From positions 2,108,001 through 2,172,000 of the forward strand of contig NC_015738.1 in the NCBI RefSeq assembly GCF_000270285.1: DNA of 64,000 bases, given 5' to 3'. Of the stretch, positions 45,007 through 52,765 are shown piece after piece. The notes beneath the pieces were generated by a model. That model was not told the DNA's origin, did not search any database, and worked only from the letters and a program-made list of their open reading frames with translations. A program made the translations under genes and the position numbers. Each line of letters starts with the position of its first letter. Positions within the stretch are counted from its first letter, which is position 1. The stretch is from Eggerthella sp. YY7918 (GTDB taxonomy: Bacteria > Actinomycetota > Coriobacteriia > Coriobacteriales > Eggerthellaceae).

Positions 45007-46104
45007 TCACTGTCGGGCCGACGGAAGTCGTACGTCACATTTTCCCATGATGGCATCGCGCAGCGTATGCAAAAACAGGTCGTTCTCTTCGGCCGTACCA
45101 ATGCTCACGCGCAGGCAGTTTTCCAGATAGGGCGCGTGCGAAAAGTCGCGTACCAGCACGCCGCGGCTATAGAGCATGTCCCAGATCTGGCTTGCATTCT
45201 CGGTGCGGAACAGCACGTAATTCGCATCCGACGGGAACGGTTTCACCTGAGGAATGCGCGTGAGCCTCTCCAACACCCGCGCACGCTCTTCGATAATTTT
45301 CAGTATGCCGGGCTCAAACTGCGCGCGATTGGCATATACCACACGCGCAATGGCTTGCGACACGGCATCCACCGAATAAGGCTGGCGCACCTTCACAAAC
45401 TCGCGCAGAACCTCGGCATCGCCCAAAAGATATCCCATACGCACGCCCGCAAGCGAAAACGCCTTCGAGAACGTGCGGAGAATGACGAGGTTTTTATGCT
45501 GCGCCAGGTAAGGTCGCATGGTCAGACGGGAAAATTCGAAGTACGCCTCGTCCACCATCACCAAGGCATCGGACGTCTCGAGCACACGGCAGATGAACTC
45601 CTCGCTTGCAAGCTCGCCCGTAGGATTGTTGGGGCTGGTGATGATGAGGTAGTCGATATCGCCTTGGGAGAGTCGCGCGAGCACGGCCTCTTCGTCAATG
45701 CGAAAATCGGGAAGACGAGGCACGTTCACCACACTCGTGTTGGTAAGGCACGCATTGGCCTCGTAAACCGAGAACGTCGGCGGCAGATTGAGAAACGTAC
45801 GACCCGGACCTCCCCAGGCAAGCGCGAGATTGAACAGCAGCTCGTCGCCACCGTTGCCCACAAGCACCTGATCGCGATCGAGACCGTTGGCCTCGGCGAT
45901 CATATCGCGCAAGTCGTTGGCAAGCGGATCGGGATAGCGATTCAGGCGAACCTGCTTGATCTCATGCATGATTTCCTGGCGCAGTTCCTGTTCGACGTCC
46001 TGAGGGTTTTCGTTTGCAGAAAGAAGCGCGTCCGCGGGCAAATACTTGGGGTCATAAGGGGTAAGGCCCGCAAGCGGCGGGGCTGAAGGGCGAACGCTAT
46101 TCAT
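45007..46104 (-). CDS. hisC: Histidinol-phosphate aminotransferase
   Basis: A 365-residue PLP enzyme. It has ANENPQDV, GNGGDELLFNLA, SPNNPTGE, VDEAYFEF and the PLP-binding Lys in LRTFSKAFSLAGVRMGYLLG. The ATG at 46104 overlaps the hisD stop by eight bases and gives the usual N-terminus (RPSAPPLAGLTPYDPKYLPA); the longer ORF adds 19 residues from hisD. Confidence 0.95.
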   Translation of the reverse strand: MNSVRPSAPPLAGLTPYDPKYLPADALLSANENPQDVEQELRQEIMHEIKQVRLNRYPDPLANDLRDMIAEANGLDRDQVLVGNGGDELLFNLALAWGGPGRTFLNLPPTFSVYEANACLTNTSVVNVPRLPDFRIDEEAVLARLSQGDIDYLIITSPNNPTGELASEEFICRVLETSDALVMVDEAYFEFSRLTMRPYLAQHKNLVILRTFSKAFSLAGVRMGYLLGDAEVLREFVKVRQPYSVDAVSQAIARVVYANRAQFEPGILKIIEERARVLERLTRIPQVKPFPSDANYVLFRTENASQIWDMLYSRGVLVRDFSHAPYLENCLRVSIGTAEENDLFLHTLRDAIMGKCDVRLPSARQ

Positions 46105-47458
46105 CGCGACCGCCACCCGCAACGGGAGATACCTCACTGCCTGATGCGCCGCCATCCCCAAACACCGTACCGGTGCGCAACAGATTCTGGCGCATCTCCA
46201 CGCTCATGGCGTGTGCCCAAAGGCCCTCATGGCGCGCGATGGTAACCACCGCGTCCGCATCGCGCGCGAGCGCCGCTGAGGAGTACTGAATGACGCTCGA
46301 TTTCTTCACGAATTCATCCACGGAAAGCGGAGACGCGTAGCGCGCCGTACCGCCGGTGGGCAGCGTGTGATTGGGGCCCGCCACGTAGTCGCCCACCGCC
46401 TCGGGCGTCCAGGCGCCCAAGAAGATAGCCCCCGCATTACGAATGGCACCCAAAAGGTCAAAGGCGTGGTCAAGATGCAGTTCCAGATGTTCGGGCGCAA
46501 TGACGTTTACCGCTTCCAGCGCTTGAGGGATGTCGTTGCACACCACCACAAGCCCCTGATCGGCGAGGGAGGCTGCAGTGATCTCCGCGCGCGTCGACGA
46601 CTTCAGATGCACCTCAACCGCACGCTCTACCTCATCGGCATAGGCCGAATCGAACGTGATCAGATAGCACGACGCCAGCGGGTCATGCTCGGCCTGCGCC
46701 ATGAGGTCGATGGCAACAAGTGCCGGATCGGCCGTCGCGTCGGCAACCACGCACACCTCGGAAGGACCCGCGATCATGTCGATACCCACGTCGCCCGACA
46801 CCACCTTCTTCGCGGCGGCCACATAGGCGTTGCCGGGGCCGGTAATCTTGGTCACAGGTTCGATGGTTTCCGTGCCGTACGCAAGCGCCGCCACCGCCTG
46901 GGCGCCGCCCACGGCATAGATTTCGGTCACTCCCGCCAGCTTGCACGCATACAGAATGGCCGGATCGAGCTTGCCGGATGCGGCCGGCGGCGTTACGCAC
47001 ACGATACGCGGCACGCCAGCGACGGCGGCGGGCAGGGCATTCATCAGAACGGTGGATGGATAGAGCGCACGTCCCCCCGGCACGTAGATGCCGACAGACT
47101 CCAGCGGCTCCACCTTGCTTCCCACCAACGCGCCGTCTTCGCGCACCGTAAACCAGCTTTGCTGGCGCTGACGCTCGTGGAAATCGCGAATTTGATCGGC
47201 CGCCTGACGCAGAGCCTTGACCGTTTTGTCATCCACATAGGCGACGGCTTCGTCGATGGCAAGCTGCGGCACGCGAAAGTCGTCCAAGCGCACGCCGTCG
47301 AACTTCTCGGTGTATTCCCGCAATGCCGCATCGCCGCGCTCGCAAACGTCTTCGATAATGGCCGTGGCCGCCGTAAGCGCTTCGGCGTTAAACGCCCCTG
47401 TACGCTTGAGGTGTGTGTTCGAGAAAACCTCGCCGGATGTAAGGATGACACGGCGCAT
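46097..47458 (-). CDS. hisD: Histidinol dehydrogenase
   Basis: A 453-residue zinc enzyme performing the last two steps of histidine synthesis. Conserved features are YVPGGRALYPSTVLMNALPA, GGAQAVAALAYGTE, GPGNAYVAAAKKVVSGDVGIDMIAGPSE, the catalytic ApEHLELH segment (VIAPEHLELHLDHAFD) and GPNHTLPTGGTAR. It begins three bases after hisZG. Confidence 0.96.
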   Translation of the reverse strand: MRRVILTSGEVFSNTHLKRTGAFNAEALTAATAIIEDVCERGDAALREYTEKFDGVRLDDFRVPQLAIDEAVAYVDDKTVKALRQAADQIRDFHERQRQQSWFTVREDGALVGSKVEPLESVGIYVPGGRALYPSTVLMNALPAAVAGVPRIVCVTPPAASGKLDPAILYACKLAGVTEIYAVGGAQAVAALAYGTETIEPVTKITGPGNAYVAAAKKVVSGDVGIDMIAGPSEVCVVADATADPALVAIDLMAQAEHDPLASCYLITFDSAYADEVERAVEVHLKSSTRAEITAASLADQGLVVVCNDIPQALEAVNVIAPEHLELHLDHAFDLLGAIRNAGAIFLGAWTPEAVGDYVAGPNHTLPTGGTARYASPLSVDEFVKKSSVIQYSSAALARDADAVVTIARHEGLWAHAMSVEMRQNLLRTGTVFGDGGASGSEVSPVAGGGRDE

Positions 47459-47461
47459 GAG

Positions 47462-49141
47462 TTACTCCTGTTCTTCGTTTGCTTGCAGCGATGAGGACGC
47501 AATGACGTTGCATTGCAGTGTTTTTGCCAATTCTACGATACGAGGGTCGGTTCTAAACGCGCACGTATTTGAGAAAAAGCGAGCGGTAGAGGAAAGAACG
47601 TCCTCGACAATTGTCAGGTTGTTCTCGCGCAAGGTGGTTCCCGTTGCGGTGATGTCGACAATTCGCTCGGCCATGCCTGTGAGCGGTGCCAATTCGATGT
47701 TGCCGTGCAGCTTCACAATCTCAACCTGCGTACCGGTTTTTGCGTAATGAGCCTGCGTAATGCGCGGGTATTTCGTCGCCACGCGAAGGGATCCAAGGCG
47801 CCGATAGTGCTCGTCGGTCGCCTCAGCGGCTCCCGCGGGTTCGGCCACCACAAAGCGGCACGCCCCAAAGGCGAGATCGACCAACTCCACAACATCGCGC
47901 TCGGCCTCAAGCAGCGAATCCTTCCCGCAGATGCCGCAGTCCGCCGCACCCGAAGCCACAAACGCGGGAGCATCGGTGGGCCGTACAATGACGTACTCCA
48001 CCCCAGGATTGCGAATGATGAGCTGACGACCCGGATCGGCAAGCCCCGTCACATCGAGCCCCGCCGCCTCAAGTGCCGCAATGGTGTCGGCATTGAGCGA
48101 CCCTTTGGGCACCGCGATACGCAGAGGACGAGGGTTTTCTGCCCCAGGTTGGCGTAGTGAGTCAGCCGAAGATGCCGCCATTGCCTGTTCGAGGAAGAAC
48201 GCAAAACCGGCGGCCGGACGACTCGTCCCGTACGATCCGACCATGTTGTCGTAGCGCCCGCCGCTGCCAAGCGGCGTTCCCAAGCTTGGCGCGTAGGCCT
48301 CAAACACGATGCCCGTGTAGTAGTCGAACGAACTCATGACCGAGAAGTCCACAATCAAACGCTCAGCCAGCCCGCGCTCAACAAGCAGGTCATACGTAGC
48401 CGCAAACACGTCAAGCCCGTCTTCGCAGCCAAGCGGCGCCACAAGCTCACGCACCTTATCCACCGCTTCACGCCCTCCACGAATACGCGAAAGCGCGCGA
48501 ATGGCGGAGGCGAACACCGGCGGCACGCCCTGCTTAGAGGCGTACTCACCGGTGAGCCGATCAAGCTCCACGAAGTTTGAGCGATGGTAGGCCTCAAGCA
48601 CCTGCTCCTTCCACGGTTCGGGCGCGCCACACGCAACAAGAAGCGAGCGCAGCACCCCCACCGTGGCAAGCGCGAGCTTGCAATTGCGCACGCCGGTGAG
48701 CTCCAAGGCCTCGACGAATAGCTCGACCACTTCGGCATCGGCAGCAGCCCCCGCTTCGCCGATACATTCGATGCCGATCTGCGTCATCTCGCGCGCTTCG
48801 GCCCGCATGCGACCATCGGCTTCGCGAAAGACCCGTTGCATATAGCGGAAGCGGAACGGGCCCGGTTGACCCGCCAAGCGCGTCGCACACATGCGCGCCA
48901 CCTGCAGCGTCACATCGGGGCGCATAGCTAAAAGGTCGCCGCGCGCATCGAAGAACTTGAAGGGAGATCCCGGCACGCGCCCACCTGCCCGCATGACATC
49001 CATGACCTCAAGCGTAGGGGTTTCGATAGGCACATAGCCCCGTGCGGCAAAGCATCCCTGCACTTCGCGAGCAATGCGCTCGCGCGCTGCCGCCTCGTCG
49101 GACAGCACATCTCTAAACCCCGCCGGTGTCACCAATTGCAT
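47462..49141 (-). CDS. hisZG: Fused ATP phosphoribosyltransferase: HisZ regulatory domain plus HisG catalytic domain
   Basis: First enzyme of the pathway as one 559-residue chain. Residues 1-322 are HisZ, a histidyl-tRNA-synthetase paralogue (FKFFDARGDLLAMRPDVTLQVARM, YMQRVFREADGRMRAEAREMTQIGIE, GGRYDNMVGSYG). A linker (about 323-337) joins it to the short-form HisG (PLRIAVPKGSLN ... LVDLAFGACRFVVAEP ... ITATGTTLRENNL). Short HisG needs HisZ for activity and histidine feedback, so the fusion is functionally sensible. HisZ and HisG are usually separate proteins. It heads the operon. Confidence 0.93.
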   Translation of the reverse strand: MQLVTPAGFRDVLSDEAAARERIAREVQGCFAARGYVPIETPTLEVMDVMRAGGRVPGSPFKFFDARGDLLAMRPDVTLQVARMCATRLAGQPGPFRFRYMQRVFREADGRMRAEAREMTQIGIECIGEAGAAADAEVVELFVEALELTGVRNCKLALATVGVLRSLLVACGAPEPWKEQVLEAYHRSNFVELDRLTGEYASKQGVPPVFASAIRALSRIRGGREAVDKVRELVAPLGCEDGLDVFAATYDLLVERGLAERLIVDFSVMSSFDYYTGIVFEAYAPSLGTPLGSGGRYDNMVGSYGTSRPAAGFAFFLEQAMAASSADSLRQPGAENPRPLRIAVPKGSLNADTIAALEAAGLDVTGLADPGRQLIIRNPGVEYVIVRPTDAPAFVASGAADCGICGKDSLLEAERDVVELVDLAFGACRFVVAEPAGAAEATDEHYRRLGSLRVATKYPRITQAHYAKTGTQVEIVKLHGNIELAPLTGMAERIVDITATGTTLRENNLTIVEDVLSSTARFFSNTCAFRTDPRIVELAKTLQCNVIASSSLQANEEQE

Positions 49142-49180
49142 GCCTGTTCCTTTTCGTCGTTTGCCTCAAAAACAAACGAA

Positions 49181-49196
49181 TGTTTCACGTGAAACA
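49181..49196. other. parS site (ParB binding)
   Basis: Fourth perfect TGTTTCACGTGAAACA, inside the leader of the his operon and 40 bases before its first codon. ParB bound here would sit on the 5' untranslated region. Confidence 0.9.
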
Positions 49197-49346
49197 TTCG
49201 CACTCGTCGCTTGTTCGCGTTGCGTTCCTGGTGTTCGCTTGCGTTGCGAACATTCCCACTGCGTTTGCCGCAGTAGTGCCGCGTTCGCCGGAACATCTTT
49301 CCCCGCGGAACGCCTTTCGGTACTGAACGTCCGCGTTCTGTCTTTC

Positions 49347-49374
49347 ACTTTATCACAGTAGAGTGATAAAGCAA
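49347..49374 (-). promoter_or_regulatory. his operon promoter with overlapping palindromic operator
   Basis: Minus-strand -35 TTGCTT (49369-49374) and -10 TAAAGT (49347-49352), 16 bases apart. A perfect 9-bp inverted repeat CTTTATCAC/GTGATAAAG (49348-49356 and 49363-49371) spans the promoter exactly. This is the layout of a repressor site; the repressor is not in the window. The leader that follows is about 200 bases and no T-box specifier was recognised. Confidence 0.55.
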
Positions 49375-49384
49375 GCAAGTTCCA

Positions 49385-49756
49385 TCATTTCTTTGCGTTG
49401 CTGAGCAACGTATTTAGCTGTGGGTCTTTAGCTGAGTCTTTAAGCCTGCGCTCTGCGGAAACGAATACTTTGTTTTTATCTCGTCGCCCTATTGCCACTA
49501 CCTCTGCAATAGTCAGCACTTCAACACTGTCGTTAATGATCCTGAAAATAACACGAATCCCAGCATCGCGATACTTGAGTTCTTTACACCCAGCAAGTCG
49601 CCCCTGCAGAGGCTTACCTAATTCATCTGCGCGTATACGAAGCTTTGCAAGACCTATGTCAACAAGCTTCCGTGTTGACCCCTCAAGAGCTTGGTATTCT
49701 TTGGCAACCGCCGTGTTGAAAAAACGGACTTTAAAGCGGTCTTTTTGGACGTTCAT
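49385..49756 (-). CDS. Toxin of type II toxin-antitoxin pair (RelE/ParE superfamily)
   Basis: A 123-residue basic protein with the RelE-like pattern KVRFFNTAVAKEYQALEGSTRKLVDIGLAKLR, then LQGRLAGCKELKYRDAGIRVIFRIINDSVEVLTIAEVVAIGRRDKNKVF. Members usually cleave mRNA on the ribosome. Its ATG overlaps the antitoxin stop by four bases, giving the usual antitoxin-first order. It lies just upstream of the his promoter. Confidence 0.85.
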   Translation of the reverse strand: MNVQKDRFKVRFFNTAVAKEYQALEGSTRKLVDIGLAKLRIRADELGKPLQGRLAGCKELKYRDAGIRVIFRIINDSVEVLTIAEVVAIGRRDKNKVFVSAERRLKDSAKDPQLNTLLSNAKK

Positions 49757-50118
49757 TCGAAAAGATCCTTATCGCTTATCAAATTGGGATCGCTTGATTC
49801 CCATTCCGCATAGCGTTTCTTGCCCATAGCTTCTGAAAGCTCAACAGGGCAACGCGTTGGATCTGCCTCCCCATGAGCAAGTCGAGTTGCTACAGCATCG
49901 TAGAAACGTTGCAGGCGCAACTCTTCAAGCTCAAGCGCAAGAGATTCGAAAGTTTCATAACTAACAATGACGGTATCAATCCCGTCGTTGCGATCAGAAA
50001 CATACAGCGGTGCTAGTCTAGCCCGATGACGCATCTCCCCAAAATTTTTGGCTGCTTGAGAGGATGAGACTATCTGATCTCTACTAAAGGTTAGTTTTCC
50101 ATCGCGAACAGCATCCAT
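49753..50118 (-). CDS. Antitoxin of type II pair (Phd/YefM-like)
   Basis: A 121-residue protein whose N-terminal 75 residues (FSRDQIVSSSQAAKNFGEMRHRARLAPLYVSDRNDGIDTVIVSYETFESLA) fit the Phd/YefM DNA-binding fold. The C-terminal half would wrap the toxin. GAGG lies five bases before the ATG. It is preceded by a promoter with an inverted repeat. Confidence 0.8.
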   Translation of the reverse strand: MDAVRDGKLTFSRDQIVSSSQAAKNFGEMRHRARLAPLYVSDRNDGIDTVIVSYETFESLALELEELRLQRFYDAVATRLAHGEADPTRCPVELSEAMGKKRYAEWESSDPNLISDKDLFE

Positions 50119-50150
50119 AATAACCTCAATCCGCTTAGTATGCTAAATAC

Positions 50151-50172
50151 AATACGGATTATAACACGTATT
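50151..50172 (-). promoter_or_regulatory. Toxin-antitoxin promoter and operator
   Basis: An extended -10, TGTTATAAT on the minus strand (50158-50166), lies within the inverted repeat AATACG/CGTATT (50151-50156 and 50167-50172). This suits autoregulation by the Phd-like antitoxin. Confidence 0.6.
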
Positions 50173-50245
50173 ACAATGATAGCATCGAATTCACGCTTGC
50201 CGGAGCCTAGCGCTCCAAAAGCGACATCTTGTAGGCAATGACTGC

Positions 50246-50428
50246 CTACTTCGTGAGCGCGCGGAAACGACCATCCTTTTGCACGATTTCGACAAAGCGC
50301 GCCGCGTCTCGCACATACTTGCCCACCGTCGCCGGTACCATCACGCGCCCAATCAAATGTTCCCCAAACTTTTCTACCGATGCGACCAGGCGCCGTTTGT
50401 CCAGTATGCAAAACCCGGTAAGCTCCAT
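50246..50428 (-). CDS. Small hypothetical protein (60 residues)
   Basis: An ORF starting MELTGFCILDKRRLVASVEKF and ending VQKDGRFRALTK. Codon third positions are mostly G or C, as in neighbouring genes, and a purine-rich GGGAAGGGG precedes the ATG. I do not recognise a family. It may be a complete small protein or the surviving tail of a larger one; it lies in a stretch with other short or broken genes. Confidence 0.45.
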   Translation of the reverse strand: MELTGFCILDKRRLVASVEKFGEHLIGRVMVPATVGKYVRDAARFVEIVQKDGRFRALTK

Positions 50429-50598
50429 GCCCCTTCCCTTCTCCCCGACTGACATCCAAAGAGAAGCCTAGCACCTTATGTCCTTTTCTCAGGTAACGGA
50501 TACAGTGCGCGGGTCATTTTCTACAAAGCGGATGGAGCTGGATCAAAGCGCTGAGCTATACCGGCCCCCGACCGCAAGCCGGAAGAGCAGAAAGCTCT

Positions 50599-50868
50599 TT
50601 ATTCGTCCAAAACCGCCCAATGGCCCGCTTTCCTTGAGCCGACTCGAATAATTTTTCCTGACTTTTTCAGCTTTTGGTAGCGGTATTCTACCTGCTTCGG
50701 CGTCATTCCTAGCCGTGCTGCAACTTGGGGCTGTGTTATTTTTGGATGAGAGCTAATAAGAGCGAGAATCTGCGAATCGAGATTTATCTCCGAATTTATC
50801 TCCGAATCAGGGGATAAGTTTTCCTCAAGCCCTCGCGCTCGGGACTCGCTGGTTTTCAGCATGACCAT
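50599..50868 (-). pseudogene. Winged-helix fragment, probable C-terminus of an AlbA_2/RecG-like protein
   Basis: Eighty-nine codons. The last 60 residues (LISSHPKITQPQVAARLGMTPKQVEYRYQKLKKSGKIIRVGSRKAGHWAVLDE) form a winged helix very like the extreme C-terminus of divergent AAA/AlbA_2 ATP-binding regulators. The large N-terminal part of such proteins is missing: an in-frame stop occurs 24 codons upstream of the first ATG, and no ribosome site is seen. It is most likely a remnant, although a small DNA-binding protein is possible. The 50869-51126 gap upstream contains nested inverted repeats (TTGGAGGG/CCCTCC around ACCCCG/CGGGGT). Confidence 0.5.
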
Positions 50869-51126
50869 GATGTCGTCAGGATTGACGGCTATCCAAAGAA
50901 TTGTAGGTAAAAACTCCTAATTGTTTCTCATTTTTTAATACGCTAAAGTTTTAAACGGTTGGAGGGCAGCAGCATCCAACCCTTCCTGTACCCCGCTCCA
51001 CCCAGACCGGGGTGCAGGACCCTCCAGTTTTCAAGTAGTAACCAAATTTGGTAAAGTAGCTGATCCCGCCATACGTCGATACCGACAATCTTCATTATTG
51101 CCACAACCGCGCGGAGTCCCTACGCC

Positions 51127-52020
51127 TCAGAACAGCGAGATTTGTTGCGGGGCGAAGTCGTAAGAACATATGACTTCGTCTTCCAGCAGTTCCACCTCGT
51201 AAGACTCCCATTCCTTGACAGACACGACGTAGTTCGCCTCGCCCTGCTCAAGCACCAGACAACCGCCCACCATGCCGAGGCACCGGCCCCCACACTCATT
51301 TTCGTGGCCTTCGGGTACCTGCAAGTCATGGCAGTCGGGCGAAGACCCACCGAAGTAGTACAAGGAAAGATCCTGCGGCGGCTCGGCTGCATCCAGTCCG
51401 AGGCGTGTCACCGCTGCGTCCAATACGGCACGCGCCTCCGCAAAATCGTAGCGCTCCTCCACCAGCAATTCGACCTTCTTAGCCGCACGCATCGTCTCCA
51501 CAATACCGGGCTGAGCACAAAGGGCCGCCTCCAGTTCGCGCGCCTCGTTGGCATTGGCAAACCGCCCAACAATGCATGCCGCCCGCGCGCCCTGCTCGAG
51601 CAGCCGTTCGATGCCGCGCGTTTCCGACGAGATGCCCGCCTTTACGTACTGAGGTGAAAAGTACGCCAAGTACGTAAAGTGCGGCGTGAGGTTATAGGCG
51701 CGCTGCTGCGGCGAGACAAAATCGGCATAGTAAAACGACGGGTTGAAACCGGTTGCTTCGGCGCAGGCCGGGCAGGCCGTATCCTTCGCATCCGACAGCA
51801 ATGCCACATTGAGCGGACACACACTCCTCTCATACGTTTCCAAATCAAAGCGTCCCACACACCGCCGCTGCGACGTCCGGCGAAGCGAAAACGTACGTCC
51901 CCGCACCGAAAAACGGTTTACCGTACCTGCGTCGATATCATTGAGCGTGAGATACGGGCCATCTTCTGCGAAGCCATAGCCCGCCAAAACGACCCGATGG
52001 CCGCGCGGAATAGTCGTCAT
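51127..52020 (-). CDS. DUF2797 family protein
   Basis: A 297-residue protein that fits DUF2797 by its Cys-rich N-terminal region (RRCVGRFDLETYERSVCPLN ... DTACPACAEATGFNPSFYYAD) and the following YLAYFSPQYVKAGISSETRGIERLLEQGARAACIV, a GIY-YIG-like segment. CxxC pairs suggest zinc binding. The function is not known. The ATG has AAGGAAC upstream. It stands alone between the broken-gene region and the nitrogen operon. Confidence 0.75.
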   Translation of the reverse strand: MTTIPRGHRVVLAGYGFAEDGPYLTLNDIDAGTVNRFSVRGRTFSLRRTSQRRCVGRFDLETYERSVCPLNVALLSDAKDTACPACAEATGFNPSFYYADFVSPQQRAYNLTPHFTYLAYFSPQYVKAGISSETRGIERLLEQGARAACIVGRFANANEARELEAALCAQPGIVETMRAAKKVELLVEERYDFAEARAVLDAAVTRLGLDAAEPPQDLSLYYFGGSSPDCHDLQVPEGHENECGGRCLGMVGGCLVLEQGEANYVVSVKEWESYEVELLEDEVICSYDFAPQQISLF

Positions 52021-52133
52021 TGCATGTTCCTTGTCTCGTGCACCTCATACGTTATCGTGTAGTTCGCTGCATATGATAGCGCATAGGAAACACAACGAAA
52101 TGAAGAACCTTCGTCTTTTCTGCGGCAGATAGG

Positions 52134-52718
52134 CTAACTATAGATTTTAATAATTCCTTCGGCAATTTGGCGCCGCGTGGCACCGCGGTCCATGGCCTGC
52201 TTTTCAATGTAGCGATGCGCATCGGGCTCACTCATGCTAAGCTCGCTGATAAGCAGCCACTTTGCCCTGTTGATAAGCCGAATTTCCTCCATCTTATCCT
52301 CGATGGAAACCGCCTTCTTTTCGAAACGCTTCAGCCTTTCGCGAACGCTCGCCATCCAGTTGAACGCCGTCACGATCATCATCTTCGACGTTGGTTTCGA
52401 AAGGGTAAAAATACCCTGCTTTGTCATACGATCGGACACCTCTTCATACAGCTCCGACCGCACAAGAAAAAGTACGACTGTTCCGGTAGAGGCTCCGACA
52501 TCAACGGCAAAGTGCATACCGACATCATCGGGCAGCGGCGAATTGATAATCACAAAGTCAAAAGTGCGTTCGGCAAACGCCTGCTGCGCCGCATGAACGC
52601 TCGACACCATGCGCACGGGGCTGTATTTCAATTCGGGAAGCAACGTTGCAATGTCGTCATTAAACTTGTCCGATGACGAAACAACCAGAACGCTATATAC
52701 GCATTCTTTTAGACCCAA
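52134..52718 (-). CDS. ANTAR-domain RNA-binding antiterminator with degenerate receiver domain
   Basis: A 194-residue regulator. Residues about 1-125 have a receiver-like fold (YSVLVVSSSDKFNDDIATLLPEL ... DFVIINSPLPDD ... GIFTLSKPTSK), but the phosphorylated Asp position is Asn (VIINSP) and the acidic pair is reduced, so ordinary phosphorylation is unlikely. A coiled coil (about 125-140) leads to the ANTAR domain (IRLINRAKWLLISELSMSEPDAHRYIEKQAMDRGATRRQIAEGIIK). ANTAR proteins bind paired hairpins with six-base loops and prevent terminator formation. It is the last gene of the nitrogen operon. The start is a TTG with GGGGGG eight bases upstream. Its likely targets are the glnN and pyrG leaders. 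Confidence 0.88.
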   Translation of the reverse strand: MGLKECVYSVLVVSSSDKFNDDIATLLPELKYSPVRMVSSVHAAQQAFAERTFDFVIINSPLPDDVGMHFAVDVGASTGTVVLFLVRSELYEEVSDRMTKQGIFTLSKPTSKMMIVTAFNWMASVRERLKRFEKKAVSIEDKMEEIRLINRAKWLLISELSMSEPDAHRYIEKQAMDRGATRRQIAEGIIKIYS

Positions 52719-52765
52719 CGTTTTGCCCCCCTTCCCTCTCTCGTGCTTCCGAACTCGCAGGCCCT

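Noticed and set aside
44644-46086. Long ORF antisense to hisB and hisC (480 codons), with similar ones antisense to gltB (54668-56110), ftsX/ctp (6044-7462) and proB/proA (23449-24636)
   Set aside because: They are mirror frames of well-identified genes, caused by the codon bias of those genes. None has a ribosome site or recognisable domain.
48150-48190. Possible third copy of the fabD/hisH element in the HisZ-HisG linker (SADSLRQPG)
   Set aside because: Only a four-residue resemblance; the DNA lacks the conserved ends and the hairpin core.
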